This document shows positions 23,174 through 34,789 of a stretch of 64,000 bases of DNA, piece after piece. The notes below the pieces were generated by a model. That model ran no database searches. It had not been told where the DNA came from and saw only the letters and a list, made by a program, of their open reading frames with translations. The position numbers and the translations under genes are program-made. This stretch comes from Inia geoffrensis (lineage: Eukaryota > Chordata > Mammalia > Artiodactyla > Iniidae): positions 116,948,315 to 117,012,314 of the forward strand of contig CM070900.1 in assembly GCA_036417435.1 (NCBI GenBank), given 5' to 3'. Each line of letters opens with the position of its first letter. Within the stretch, counting starts at the first letter, position 1.

Positions 23174-23549
23174 TTCTTTTTTTTTTTACATCTTTATTGG
23201 AGTGTAATTGCTTTACAATGGTGTGTTAGTTTCTGCTTTATAAGAAAGTGAATCAGTTATACATATACACATATTCCCATATCTCTTCCCTCTTGCGTCT
23301 CCCTCCCTCCCACCCTCCCTATCCCACCCCTCTAGGTGGTCACAAAGCACCGAGCTGATCTCCCTGCGCTAAGCAGCTGCTTCCCACTAGCTATCTACCT
23401 TACGTCTGGTAGCGTATATATGTCCATGCCTCTCTCTCTCTTTTTCACAGCTTACCCTTCCCCCTCCCCATATCCTCAAGTCCATTCTCTAGTAGGTCTG
23501 TGTCTTTATTCCTCTCTTACCCCTAGGTTCTTCATGACATTTTTTTTCC

Positions 23550-26500
23550 TTAAATTCCATATATGTGTGTTAGCATACGGTATTTGTCTTTCTCTTTCTG
23601 ACTTACTTCACTCTGTATGACAGACTCTAGTTCTATCCACCTCATTACAAATAGCTCAATTTCGTTTCTTTTTATGGCTGAGTAATATTCCATTGTATAT
23701 ATGTGCCACATCTTCTTTATCCATTCATCCAGTGATGGACACTTAGGTTACTTCCATCTCCTGGCTATTGTAAATAGAGCTGCAATGAACATTTTGGTAC
23801 ATGACTCTTTTTGAATTATGGTTTTCTTAGGGTATATGCCCAGTAGTGGAATTGCTGGGTCATATGGTAGTTCTATTTGTAGTTTTTTAAGAAACCTCCA
23901 TACTGTTCTCCACAGTGGCTGTATCAGTTTACATTCCCACCAACAGTGCAAGAGGGTTCCCTTTTCTCCACACCCTCTCCAGAATTTATTGTTTCTAGAT
24001 TTTTTCATGATGGCCATTCTGACTGGTGAGAGATGATATCTCATGGTAGTTTTGATTTGCATTTCTCTAATGATTAATGATGTTGAGCATTCTTTAATGT
24101 GTTTGTTGGCAGTCTGTATATCTTCTTTGGAGAAATGTCTATTTAGATCTTCTGCCCATTTTTGGATTGGGTTGTTTGGTTTTTTGTTATTGAGCTGCAT
24201 GAGCTGCTTATAAATTTTGGAGATTAATCCTTTGTCAGTTGCTTCATTGGCAAATATTTTCTCCCATTCTGAGGGTTGTCTTTTGGTCTTGTTTATGGTT
24301 TCCTTTGCTGTGCAAAAGCTTTGAAGTTTCATTAGGTCCCATTTGTTTATTTTTGTTTTTATTTCCATTCTCTAGGAGGTGGGTCAAAAAGGATCTTGCT
24401 GTGATTTATGTCATACAGTGTTCTGCCTATGTTTTCCACTAAGAGTTTGATAGTTTCTGGCCTTACATTTAGGTCTTTAATCCATTGTGAGTTTATTTTT
24501 GTGTATGGTGTTAGGAAGTGATCTAATTTCATACTTTTACATGTACCTGTCCTGTTTTCCCAGCACCACTTATTGAAGAGGCTGTCCTTTCTCCACTGTA
24601 CATTCCTGCCTCCTTTATCAAAGATAAGGTGACCATATGTGCATGGGTTTATCTCTGGGCTTTCTATCCTTTTCCATTGATCTATCTTTCTGTTTTTGTG
24701 CCAGTGCCATACTGTCTTGATTACTGTAGCTTTGTAGTATAGTCTGAAGTCAGGGAGCCTGATTCCTCCAGCTCTGTTTTTCGTTCTCAAGATTGCTTTG
24801 GCTATTCAGTGTCTTTTGTGTTTCCATACAAATTGCAAAAGTTTTTATTCTAGTTCTGTGAAAAATGCCAGTGGTAGTTTGATAGGGATTGCACTGAATC
24901 TGTAGATTGCTTTGGGTAGTAAATTCATTTTCACAATTTTGATTCTTCCAATCCAGGAACATAGTATATCTCTCCATCTATTTGTATCATCTTTAATTTC
25001 TTTCATTCTTCATCTATGTTCATCAGTGATATTGGCCTGTAGTTTTCTTTCTTTGTGACATCCTTGTCTGGTTTTGGTATCAGGGTGATGGTGGCCTAGT
25101 AGAATGAGTTTGGGAGTGTTCCTCCCTCTGCTATATTTTGGAAGAGTTTGAGAAGGATAGGTGTTAGCTCTTCTCTAAATGTTTGATAGTATTTGCCTGT
25201 GAAACCATGTGGTCCTGGGCTTTTGTTTGTTGGACGATTTTTAATCACAGTTTCAATTTCAGTGCTTGTGATTGGTCTGTTCATATTTTCTATTTCTTCC
25301 TGATTCAGTCTTGGCAGGTTGTGCATTTCTAAGAATTTGTCCATTTATTCCAGGTTGTCCATTTTATTGGCCTATAGTTGCTTGTAGTAATCTCTCATGA
25401 TCTTTTGTATTTCTGCAGTGTCAGTTGTTACTTCTCCTTTTTCATTTCTAATTCTATTGATTTGAGTCTTCTCCCTTTTTTTCATGATGAGTCTGGCTAA
25501 TGGTTTATCAATTTTTTTATCTTCTCAAAGAACCAGCTTTTAGTCTTATTGATCTTTGCTATTGTTTCCTTCATTTCTTTTTCATTTATTTCTGATCTGA
25601 TTTTTATGATTTCTTTCCTTCTGCTAACTTTGGGATTTTTTTGTTCTTCTTTCTCTAATTTCTTTAGGTGCAAGGTTAAGTTGTTTGTTCGAGATGTTGC
25701 CTGTTTCTTAAGGTAGGATTGTATTGCTATAAACTTCCCTCTTAGAACTGCTTTTGCTGCATCGCATAGATTTTGGGTCGTCGTGTCTCCATTGTCATTT
25801 GTTTCTAGATTTTTTTTTATTTCCTCTTTGATTTCTTCAGTGATCACTTTGTTTTTAAGTAGTGTATTGTTTAGCCTCCATGTGTTCATATTTTTTACAG
25901 ATCTTTTCCTGTAATTGATATCTAGTCTCATAGCGTTGTGGTCGGAAAAGATACTCGATACAATTCCAATTTTCTTAAATTTACCAAGGCTTGATTTGTG
26001 ACGCAAGGTATGATCTATCCTGGAGAATGTTCCATGAGCACTTGAGAAAAATGTGTATTCTGTTGTTTTTGGATGGAATGTCCTATAAATATCAATTAAG
26101 TCCATCTTGTTTAATGTATCATTTAAAGCTTGCGTTTCCTTATTTATTTTCATTTTGGATGATTTGTCCATTGGTGAGCGTGGAGTGTTAAAGTCCCCTA
26201 CTATGAATGTGTTACTGTTGATTTCCCCTTTTATGGCTGTTAGTATTTGCCTTATGTAGTGAGGTGCTCCTATGTTGGGTGCATAAATATTTACAATTGT
26301 TATATCTTCTTCTTGGATTGATCCCTTGATCATTATATAGTGTCCTTCTTTGTCTCTTGTAATAGTCTTTATTTTAAAGTCTATTTTGTCTGATATGAGA
26401 ATTGCTACTCCAGCTTTCTTTTGGTTTCCATTTGCATGAAATACCTTTTTCCATCCCCTTTCTTTCAGTTTGTATGTGTCTCTAGGTCTGAAGTGGGTCT

Positions 26501-26624
26501 CTTGTAGACAGCAAATATATGGGTCTTGTTTTTGTATCCATTCAGCCAATCTGTGTCTTTTGGTGGGAGCGTGTAGTCCATTTACATTTAAGGTAATTAT
26601 CGATATGTATGTTCCTATTCCCAT
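23550..26624 (-). pseudogene. L1 ORF2 (endonuclease-reverse transcriptase), deleted RT core
   Basis: The first 375 codons (26624 to 25497) form an open endonuclease domain. All L1-EN catalytic positions are visible: N13, E42 (QETH), Y114 (YAPN), D144 and N146 (GDFN), T191, D204, S227 and H229 (SDH). The frame then shifts. An 82-codon piece (25344-25096) gives the start of the RT fingers and ends at a TAG after N-S-F-Y. Near 25012 the sequence jumps from the early RT block to a far downstream block, so the palm with the F/Y-A-D-D catalytic motif is absent. Downstream the C-terminal domain continues at 24790-24359 and 24368-23748, including the [14 protein letters not shown] motif. A TAA at 23748-23750 interrupts a tail that otherwise reads open to a stop at 23550. 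Confidence 0.93.
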
Positions 26625-26802
26625 TTTCTAAATTGTTTTGGGTTCATTGTTATAGGTCTTTTCCTTCTCTTGTGTTTCTTGTCTAGAATAGTTCCTTTAG
26701 CAGTTGTTGTAAAGCTGGTTTGGTGGTGCTGAACTCTCTCAGCTTTTGTTTGTCTGTAAAGGTTTTAATTTCTCCATCAAATCTGAATGAGATCTTTGCT
26801 GG

Positions 26803-27575
26803 TTAGAGTAATCTCGGTTGCAGGTTTTTGTCCTTCATCACTTTCAGTGTGTCCTGCCGCTCCCTTCTGGCTTGCAGAGTTTCTGCTGAGAGATCAGCTG
26901 TTAGCCTTATGGGGATTCGCTTGTGTGTTATTTGTTGTTTTTCCCTTGCTGCTTTTAATATGCTTTCTTTGTATTTAATTTTTGACAGTTTGATTAATAT
27001 GTGTCTTGGTGTACTTCTCCTTGGGTTTATCCTGTATGGGACTCTTTGTGCTTCCTGGACTTGGTTAACTATTTCCTTTCCCATATTAGGGAAGTTTTCA
27101 ACTATAATCTCTTCAAATATTTTCTCAGTCCCTTTCTTTTTCTCTTCTTCTTCTGGAACCCCTATAATTCGAATGTTGGTGTGTTTGATGTTGTCCCAGA
27201 AGTCTCTGAGACTGTCCTCAGTTCTTTTCATTCTTTTTCCTTTATTCCGCTCTGCAGTAGTTATTTCCACTATTTTATCTTCCAGGTCACTTATCCGTTC
27301 TTCTGCCTCAGTTATTCTGCTATTGATCCCATCTAGGGTATTTTTAATTTCATTTATTGTGTTGTTCATCATTGTTTGTTTCATCTTTAGTTCTTCTAGG
27401 TCCTTGTTAAATGTTTCTTGCCTTTTGTCTTTTCTATTTCCAAGATTTTGGATCATGTGTACTATCATTATTCTGAATTTTTTTCAGGTAGACTGCCTAT
27501 TTTCTCTTCATTTGTTAGGTCTGGTGGGTTTTTATCTTGCTCCTTCATCTGCTGTGTGTTTCTCTGTCTTCTCAT
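26803..27575 (-). pseudogene. L1 ORF1 (RNA-binding chaperone) with one frameshift
   Basis: The 221-codon open part (27468-26803) holds a coiled coil (heptads around 'I-T-E-A-E-E-R-I-S-D-L-E-D'), an RRM-like part ('N-I-R-I-I-G-V-P-E-E-E-E') and the basic C-terminal domain ('H-I-L-I-K-L', 'A-R-E-K-Q-Q-I-T', 'R-I-P-I-R-L-T-A-D-L-S'). The likely start is the ATG at 27575, giving about 34 N-terminal codons in another frame. An apparent loss of about 2 nt near 27470-27485 separates the two parts. In a live element ORF1p forms trimers that coat the L1 RNA. Confidence 0.9.
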
Positions 27576-28119
27576 TTTGCTTAACTTACTGTGTTTGAGG
27601 TCTTCTTTTCATAGGGTGCATGTTCGTAGTTCCCGTAGTTTTTGTTGTCTGTCCCCAGTGGCTAAGGTTGGTTCAGTGGGTTGTGTAGGCTTCCTGGTGG
27701 AGGGGACTAGTGCCTGTGTTCTGGTGGATGAGGCTGGATCTTGTCTTTCTGGTGGGCAGGCCCATGTCTGGTGGTGTGTTTTGGTGTGTCTGTGGACTTA
27801 TTATGATTTTAGGCAGCCTCTCTGCTAATGGGTGGGGTTGTGTTCCTGTCTTGCTAGTTGCTCAGCAGAGGATGTCCAGCACTGTAGCTCTCTGGTCGTT
27901 AAGTGAAGCTGGGTGCTGGCGTTGAGATGGAGGTCTCTGGGAGATTTTCACCATTTGGTATTATGTGGAGCTGGGAGGTCTCTTGTGGACCAGTGTCCTG
28001 AAGTTGGCTCTCCCTCCTCAGAGGCACAGCACTGACTCCTGGCTGGAGCACCAAGAGCCTTTCATCCACACGGCTCAGAATAAAAGGGAGAAAAGGTAGA
28101 AAGAAATAATTAGTAGAAG

Positions 28120-28210
28120 TAGAAAGAGAGAAAGAAAGAAAGGAGGGAGGGAGGGAGGGAGGAAGGAAGGAATGAGGGAAGGAAGGAAAAAAAGAAAGGA
28201 GGTAAAGTAA
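28120..28210. repeat. GGAA/GGGA-rich purine tract in L1 5' UTR
   Basis: Array of gaaa, ggga and ggaa units, all purine on the plus strand. Together with a shorter GGAAA tract at 28465-28500 it marks the start of each tandem block of the 5' UTR. Confidence 0.85.
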
Positions 28211-28463
28211 AATAAGGTAAGATAAAATATAATAAAGTTATTAAAATAAAAAAATAATTTTAAGAGAAAAAAAAAAAGAAAAATTAAAAAAACAAACCAA
28301 AAAAGGATGGATAGAACCATAGGACAAATCGTGGAAGCAAAGCTATACAGACAAAATCTCACACAGAATCATACACATACGCACTGACAAAAAGGAAAAG
28401 GGGTAAAAATCATAAATCTTGCTCTCAAAGTCCACCTCCTCAATTTGGGATGATTTGTTGTCT
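28200..28463. repeat. Tandem unit 1 in L1 5' UTR
   Basis: Contains 'taaagttattaaaataaa', 'ggatggatagaacca', 'aaaatctcacacagaatcat' and 'tcaaagtccacctcctcaat'. All recur in the same order about 257 bp to the right. Confidence 0.85.
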
Positions 28464-28464
28464 A

Positions 28465-28721
28465 AAGGAGGGAAGGAAGGAAAGAAAGAAAGAAAAGATA
28501 AAGTAAAATAAAGTTATTAAAATAAAAAATAATTATTAAGAAAAAAAATTTTTTTAAAAATGGACGGATAGAACCCTAGGACAAATGGTGGAAGTAAAGC
28601 TTTACACACAAAATCTCACACAGAAGCATACACATACACACTCACAAAAAGAGGAAAAGGGGAAAAAATCATTAATCTTGCTCTCAAAGTCCACCTCCTC
28701 AATTTGGGATGATCGTTGTCT
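28465..28721. repeat. Tandem unit 2 in L1 5' UTR
   Basis: Second copy of the block, with landmarks 'ggacggatagaaccc' at 28562 and 'gatgatcgttgtct' ending at 28721. Its last 160 bp match unit 1 closely by eye. The A/T-rich left parts differ in length. Confidence 0.85.
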
Positions 28722-29941
28722 ATTCATGTATTCCACAGATGCAGGGTACATCAAGTTGACTGTGGAGATTTAATCCACTGCTTCTGAGGCTGCTGGGAGA
28801 GATTTCCCTGTCTCTTCTTTGTTCTCACAGCTCCCGGGGCTCAGCTTTGGATTTGGCCCCGCCTCTGCATGTAGGTCGCCAGAGGGTGTCTGTTCTTTAC
28901 TCAGACAGGATGGGGTTAAAGGAGCCGCTGATTTGGGGTCTCTGGCTCACTCAGGCTGGTGGGGAGGGAGGGGCATGGAGTGCGGGGCGAGCCTGCAGCG
29001 GCAGAGGCCAGCATGATGTTGCACCAGCCTGAGGCGCGCCGTGCGTTCTCTGTAGGAGTTGACCCTGGATCCCGGGACCCTGGCAGTGGCGGGCTGCACA
29101 GGCTCCCTGGAATGAGGGTGTGGATAGTAACCTGTGCTCGCACACAGGCTTCTTGGTGGCGGCAGCAGCAGCCTTAGCGTCTCCTGCCCGTCTCTGGGGT
29201 CCGCGCTTTTAGCCGCAGCTCGTGCCCATCTCTGGAGCTCCTTTAAGCAGTGCTCTTAATCCCCTCTCTGCTCTTAATCCCCTCCGCTCGTGCACCAGGA
29301 AACAAAGAGGGAAGAAAAAGTCTCTTGCCTCTTCGGCAGGTCCAGACTTTTCCATGGACTCCCTCCCGGCTAGCCTTGGCGCACTAACCCCCTGCAGGCT
29401 GTGTTCACGCTGCCAACCCCAGTCCTCTCCCGGCGCTCCAACCGAAGCCTGAGCCTCAGCTCCCAGCCCTGCCTGCCCCGGCCGGTGAGCAGACAAGCCT
29501 CTTGGGCTGGTGAGTGCCGGTCGGCCCTGATCCTCTGTTCGGGAATCTCTCCGCTTTGCCTTCCGCACCCCTGTTGCTGTGCTCTCCTCTGCGGCTCCAA
29601 AGCTTTCCCCCTCCACCACCCGCAGTCTCCGCCCGCGAAGGGGCTTCCTAGTGTGTGGAAACCTTTCCTCCTTCACAGCTCCCTCCTACTGGTGCAGGTC
29701 CCGTCCCTATTCTTTTGTCTCTGTTTATTCTTTTTTCTTTTGCCCTACCCAGGTACGTGGGGGGTTTCTTGCCTTTTGGGAGGTCTGAGGTCTTCTGCCA
29801 GTGTTCAGTAGGTGTTCTGTAGGAGTTGTTCCATGTGTAGATGTATTTCTGGTGTATCTGTGGGGAGGAAAGTGATCTCCGCGTCTTACTCTTCCACCAT
29901 CTTCCCGGAAGCCTCCTTAAGCCCTTCTGAGATTACTTCTT

Positions 29942-30994
29942 GCTCACTCTATTTTTCCATGGGTTGACTTGGAATTTTGCTCTGCATCATCCTCACTTGA
30001 GTTGAACAGAAAAGTAGTTGGAACATTTCCGTTCACCATGGCAGAAGGAAAAAGCTATAGCAATTTATATTCACTTTTACTCAAATTCTATTGACCAAGT
30101 CATCACATGGCCATGCCTAATTTCAGTGAAGAGGAAATACAATCCTACTGTGTCCACAAGGAGAATATTTTATTAACAGCACATATGACACAATATGTAT
30201 ACAAATTAATATCAAATATTTCAGAGATGACTATATGGGCAGTGCTGCTTGAGACAGACTTATAATGTGACTTTTTTCAGGCAGAGGGGAGGAGGGGTTG
30301 AGATGGAGATAAAATGCAGTAGAGAGAGTACAAAAGAATCAGAAAAGGTTACAAGGACAAATAACTGCGTTTATTTGTTATTTTGTATATTAAAGACCAA
30401 ATGTCTTAATGCACAGGGAAGAGGAAAGGATGATAGTAACTAAATGTTTGAAGAAACAATGGATGAATGAATGAAGCCCTAGAATTTCGAGTATTTCATT
30501 AATGGTCTCATTAATGGACCCTATAGTTGGACCCTGTAGTTGACCCAGTCCTTGTAATGGTCTCTTTCATTGACTGGCTACCAACCCTAGGATGCTCAGT
30601 ACTAGTGGTGACCTCGGTCAGTCTTGAATCCTTGAATCCACAGAAAATTGTGTTTATTCAAGTCTGGACCATACTGACTTTGGCACCTAGTGAGCTTGGC
30701 CATTTCTTAACTTTCTGAAGACCTTTCCCAATAAAGTTGTGGCATTTTCTTCCATTGCAAAATTCATGAGAGCCATAACACCAGCCACATGGAATATCTA
30801 CCATTAACTTATGAACACGATTACAAAAGGAATGTATTTTCTTTGTGTAGTCATTATATTGAGATAGATAATTCTGCTCATATCTTTTCTCTCTGATTTT
30901 CCAATTCTTTGACTTTACTTTCTGAATGATTTTCTTAACTTTATCTTTTTACTTTTCTGTTGAATTTTTAATTAAGACTGTATTTTCCATATTC
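29942..30994. other. No feature recognised
   Basis: AT-rich flank of the L1 right TSD. Small frames at 30249-30443 and 30527-30718 without motifs. Confidence 0.4.
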
Positions 30995-31008
30995 AAAAGT
31001 TATTTCTT

Positions 31009-31222
31009 GGGGCTTCCCTGGTGGCGCAGTGGTTGAGAGTCTGCCTTCCGATGCAGGGGACGTGGGTTTGTGCCCCGGTCTGGGAAGATCCCATATGCCA
31101 CGGAGCAGCTGGGCCCATGAGCCATGGCCACTGAGCCTGCGCGTCTGGAGCCTGTGCTCCGCAATGGGAGAGGCCACAACAGTGAGAGGCCAGCATACCG
31201 CAAAAAAAAAAAAAAAAAAAAA
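31009..31222 (+). mobile_element. CHR-2-type SINE, complete, plus strand
   Basis: Starts 'ggggcttccctggtggcgca' and carries the tRNA-like 'ggtttgtgccccggtctggg' B-box part, body 'gggcccatgagccatggcc', 3' block 'gtgagaggccagcataccgc' and a 22-nt A tail. TSD aaaagttatttctt at 30995-31008, repeated right after the A tail (to 31233). It is the only CHR-2 copy in plus orientation here. Confidence 0.95.
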
Positions 31223-31233
31223 AGTTATTTCTT

Positions 31234-31828
31234 TTTCATAACATTCTGTTTTTGCTTCTTGGACACAATTTTTTTCTCATATATCTGAAGATACTGACTA
31301 TAATAATTTTGAGTTCTTTTTCTCTGTTCTTTCAGTCACTGTCTTTCCCTCTGTCTTTAGATTTTCTGTCTCTGTCTTTCACATGGAAGACTTTACTTAT
31401 GTGTCTGGTGATCCTTAGTTGCCTAGTCATATTTTAAACGTAGAACATTATAAAGCTGAGTGAAAGCTCTGCAGGTACAGTGAGAGCTTACTGATGACTA
31501 GCCTTCACTGTAGGACTAAACCAGCATTTTCTTGGGACTACCCAAGTTTCAGTTTGTATAGGTCTTTTCTTGGGGACCATTCAATTTCTCTAGAGACTTC
31601 TCTTGAAGTCTCCTACGTAGGAAAGCATGTTCCTGGTTGCAAGCATTTTGAGAGCAGAGCCAGAGAAGGGGATAGAAGTTTTACAATTTAGTATTAAACT
31701 TTGATTTATTTCAGCCCTGTGTGTTAGCCTCAGTCTCTGCTTTGCCTGGGATCCTTGAAACCAGAGCCAGTATAGTACATTTTCTTTGGAGAATAACCCC
31801 CTCTCTCCTCTTGGGGAGAGAGTGAAGG

Positions 31829-31830
<2 letters not shown>
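31234..31830. other. No feature recognised
   Basis: Pyrimidine-biased then mixed sequence; nothing assigned. Confidence 0.35.

Positions 31831-31888
<58 letters not shown>
31831..31888. repeat. (GT)n microsatellite
   Basis: About 29 uninterrupted GT units; the longest pure dinucleotide array of this type in the window and likely polymorphic. Confidence 0.97.
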
Positions 31889-31891
<3 letters not shown>

Positions 31892-32660
31892 GGGAGGGAA
31901 GAGATCTGGGAGTTCACCCTGCCTGTATTCAAGCTTTCCACCCCTCTAGTTTCCAGCCCTGCCCTCCACGCTCCATTCTGCATTCAGTCTCTCCGGGCTT
32001 TTGGGCACGCTTCTGGCTCTGTTCCTCTGATCTGTTTATACTTCTCTATCTGCTTTTCTTCCAAGTAGTTATTGAAATCCCATGTTCACTGTTTTTTTCT
32101 TTCTCATTTTCTTTTCTTAGAGGCAAATACCTTTGCTATTCTTTTACTATCATTTTGGCAGAGGTTGTGAAAGGAGAAGAGATAAGTGCATGTAATTAGT
32201 TCACCATTTTTAACGAAGAGCCTTTTTGGTTTTTTCTCCACAAGCATCAAGACAGTCAGAACTTTTCACAAGAGCCCTTGATCCTTAAATTCCTTTGCCC
32301 CCACCATTTTGCAAAGTAGAAAAACAAATTTACTCTTTGACCTAGTAACGTGGATGAAAAATCTAAATAAATAATTGTCCATGATAAAGGGCTTTCCCCT
32401 TCAGCTGTTTAATAGTACACCCTATGTACACCCACCACAATATTATTTTATGATTACATAGTTTAAGATTATCAAATAGGTTAAAAATGCTATTAGCCTC
32501 TGAATAAATGTCATACTGTTTTGCACTATTTTTTTTTTTTAATGGACCACAGAAAGGTAAAGATGGAAAAGAATTCTGTAAATAATTTAATTTTTTTCTC
32601 CCAATCTTTTCCAATCTCTCTGGAACCATTTAAAACAATTAGTATTTCAAGATCTCAAAT
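31889..32660. other. No feature recognised
   Basis: No gene or repeat assigned. The frames reading into this part from the GT array are microsatellite artefacts. Confidence 0.35.
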
Positions 32661-32667
32661 TTCAGCA

Positions 32668-32820
32668 TTTCATATATATATATTATAGTATATATATAAT
32701 TTTCATTTAATAATGTAATAATGTAATTAATAATTATATATTAGCATAATATACAGTTATAATTATATTATAATTATTAATTGTTGATATATTAATTATA
32801 ATTATTAATAAATAATAATC
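32668..32820. repeat. AT-rich simple sequence
   Basis: Almost only A and T, with (TA)n at the left and repeated 'ataattatta' / 'ttaataatta' self-complementary modules; prone to forming hairpins. Confidence 0.8.
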
Positions 32821-32821
32821 T

Positions 32822-33417
32822 CTTTGCTTATCATCTTGCTTTGTACCCAAGGTTAAAGCGCTGCATGTATGTAAATGTTGATTGCTCAGAACTTGCTTTG
32901 TTATAGAAAGGTATTTCAGTAGAATGTTTAGAAATATTCCTGATGTATATGTAAATTTAGACTATTTTCTGATCACAACTGCCAGACTGACACCCTTTCA
33001 AAGTCAGTAACTTATCTATAAATACAAATTTCCCAGTAGAAGCAGTCTCACAGTTTTCAGTAATTTATCATTATTAATATCATTGCAAAATATTTTTAGA
33101 ACATATTCTAGAGCATAAGCAAGTTTTCCTCTTAGGGAAATTATAATTTGAAGTATGATAAGACAAACAAACATAAAACAATATAAATAATTGCTAGGAT
33201 GAGGAACAAATATTCTCCAAAAAAACCAATTAAAAGGCACCAAGTGAAGATGTGAAAAGGGGTTGACCAAGCTGGTAGGCACTCCTCTCACAGATGAGAG
33301 TATCACTGGAGAAAATACCAAGGATGAAAAGCTGAATATCTCCTGTTTCAATAGTTGATCATTTCCCCCACCCTTTGTCTGACCCAGAAAGGCAAATTAA
33401 AGCAGGCAGGAAATTAA
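32822..33417. other. No feature recognised
   Basis: AT-rich. A 111-codon frame at 33016-33351 (minus) lacks any known motif. Confidence 0.35.
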
Positions 33418-33505
33418 AAGGTGTGGGTTCTAATACTGGGCCTGCTTTACTTGGGCAAAGCACCTAGGTAAACTATCACTCATTTTTCTCCATCTCTAAA
33501 GTAAG
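33418..33505 (+). mobile_element. MIR SINE fragment
   Basis: 'gtgtgggttctaatactgggcctgc' followed by 'acttgggcaaagcacctaggtaaac' and 'cattttt-ctccatctctaaagt' follows MIR order ('gttcgaatcctggctctgcc', 'cttgggcaagttacttaac', 'ttcctcatctgtaaa'). Confidence 0.6.
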
Positions 33506-34789
33506 TTTATCACTTACTTTATCACTTTTAGCACACCAGTAACAGCGAATAGTGTTACATGAGTCAGGTAAAAGAAAACCTTAGCCAAAACAAAATGAAA
33601 ACATTTTGAGATTAAAAAAAAAAAAAAAGGTTTTTCATTTCAAATAAACCTAAGGCACTACAAAAGGACCAGATAACATTATCAGCATCCAACTGGAGCA
33701 CCTGTTGTTCTAGAGTCTGGACTGAGCATATCCAGAAAGTCCCCAGGCTCTTCATTCAAGTTGCTTCAGATTTAACAACAAATAAGAGCTTCAGATTTCA
33801 AGATGCTAAAGAAAGTGTGTGTTATAATAAATGACTGATTATAAGATTGGGAAAAGAAAAAGCTTGTTCTGATTAGTAACTATTTCCACTCTTTTATTTC
33901 TATCGAAGAATGGTGGTAGTTTATAACATTTTACCTCAAATTTTGCTTCCAAAGTTGTGTTAAAGACCAAAAACATAGAATCATATGAGTATGTAAAAGG
34001 AAACAAACCAAAGGGTGACAGAGAGTAAAAATACAGTCAGCCATTGTGAAAGGCAGTGTCTCATCTCTAGATTAATAATGTGACGAGTTTAGGACTTTAG
34101 GGGCAAGATAAATAAATTTTGAGACTCCATTCCAGAATAAATAGACACAGTTACACTGAAGTACAGAACTGGGATTCGGAGGTGGGATTCTCAATCTTCT
34201 TCTCCTCAAAGTATTAGGCAACTACCTGACCGCAGATCCGCTCCCCTGCCCCACTCACAGAGACACATGCAAAGGAACACTTGGAAACAGAGCAGGGCTG
34301 CCTTCAAGCCACAAAGACGATGGCAGTTTTCCCAAGAATGGCACTTAGGGTTAGAAAAACCAACGATGAAGAATGCCTTAAAAAGAAAATCCACAAAGAG
34401 ATATCTGACCCTCACCTCAGCTATGGGCGCTAGAGAGAAGAGAAACAAAGATCTAGTTATTCAGGCAACATTAAAACAAACACATGTACAACACTGATAA
34501 GCGTTTTGCTTAAAGAGAGAAAAGAGCAGGAAGGGCTGAAAGTCTCCACACAGACCAATCTGTTTGATGAAAACATATTTCCTTTTTTCTTCTGGTCTCC
34601 TCTATAAGACAGTGTACAAAGTGCTCATTTATATATTCTTTGTTTTCATCCCAAAGCTAGAAGATCAAAGAGTTAATAAAACCTCCTTGCTATAGAAGGT
34701 CATTACAAAACTAAATGCAGCAATTCAAAGTGGAAAATAGAATGAATGCCAAGGAGATGTTTAGAGAAGCAACATTCTAGATGTATTCT
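33506..34789. other. No gene recognised
   Basis: AT-rich non-coding sequence with a 15-nt A run near 33615. Opposed frames at 34206-34497 show no family similarity. Confidence 0.4.

Larger units (their letters stand above)
23174..29927 (-). mobile_element. Essentially full-length L1 with an internal ORF2 deletion
   Basis: Read on the minus strand it has a 5' end 'gaagggcttaaggaggcttcc' with a YY1-type AAGATGG, a long 5' UTR (27576-29927), ORF1, a spacer of about 178 bp, ORF2, a 3' UTR and an A tail ending at the left TSD. The length is 6754 bp even though roughly 0.75 kb of ORF2 is missing. Flanking 14-bp TSDs support canonical target-primed insertion of a complete transcript. The frames carry stops, a frameshift and the deletion, so this copy cannot move by itself. 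Confidence 0.95.
27576..29927 (-). promoter_or_regulatory. L1 5' UTR / internal promoter region, about 2.35 kb
   Basis: The region from the right TSD to the ORF1 start has no coding function. Its 5'-most 1.1 kb (28800-29927) is GC-rich with many CpGs, as L1 promoters are. It contains a YY1-like AAGATGG (plus-strand ccatctt, 29897-29903) about 25 bp from the 5' end, similar in position to the site that sets the start in human L1. The middle (about 28080-28721) is purine/A-rich and tandemly repeated. The length is well over the roughly 0.9 kb of human L1. Confidence 0.8.

Noticed and set aside
26828..27598. 256-codon plus-strand open frame
   Set aside because: It is the antisense of L1 ORF1 and its N-terminal part; hydrophobic Phe/Ser/Leu-rich composition results from complementing the Lys/Glu-rich ORF1.
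29209..29811. 155- and 136-codon GC-rich frames with a promoter-like look
   Set aside because: They lie inside the CpG-rich L1 5' UTR bounded by the L1 TSD at 29928-29941; not a host gene or CpG-island promoter.
31711..32199. Frames of 77-137 codons with Cys-Val or Thr-His repeats
   Set aside because: Translation of the GT microsatellite at 31831-31888.
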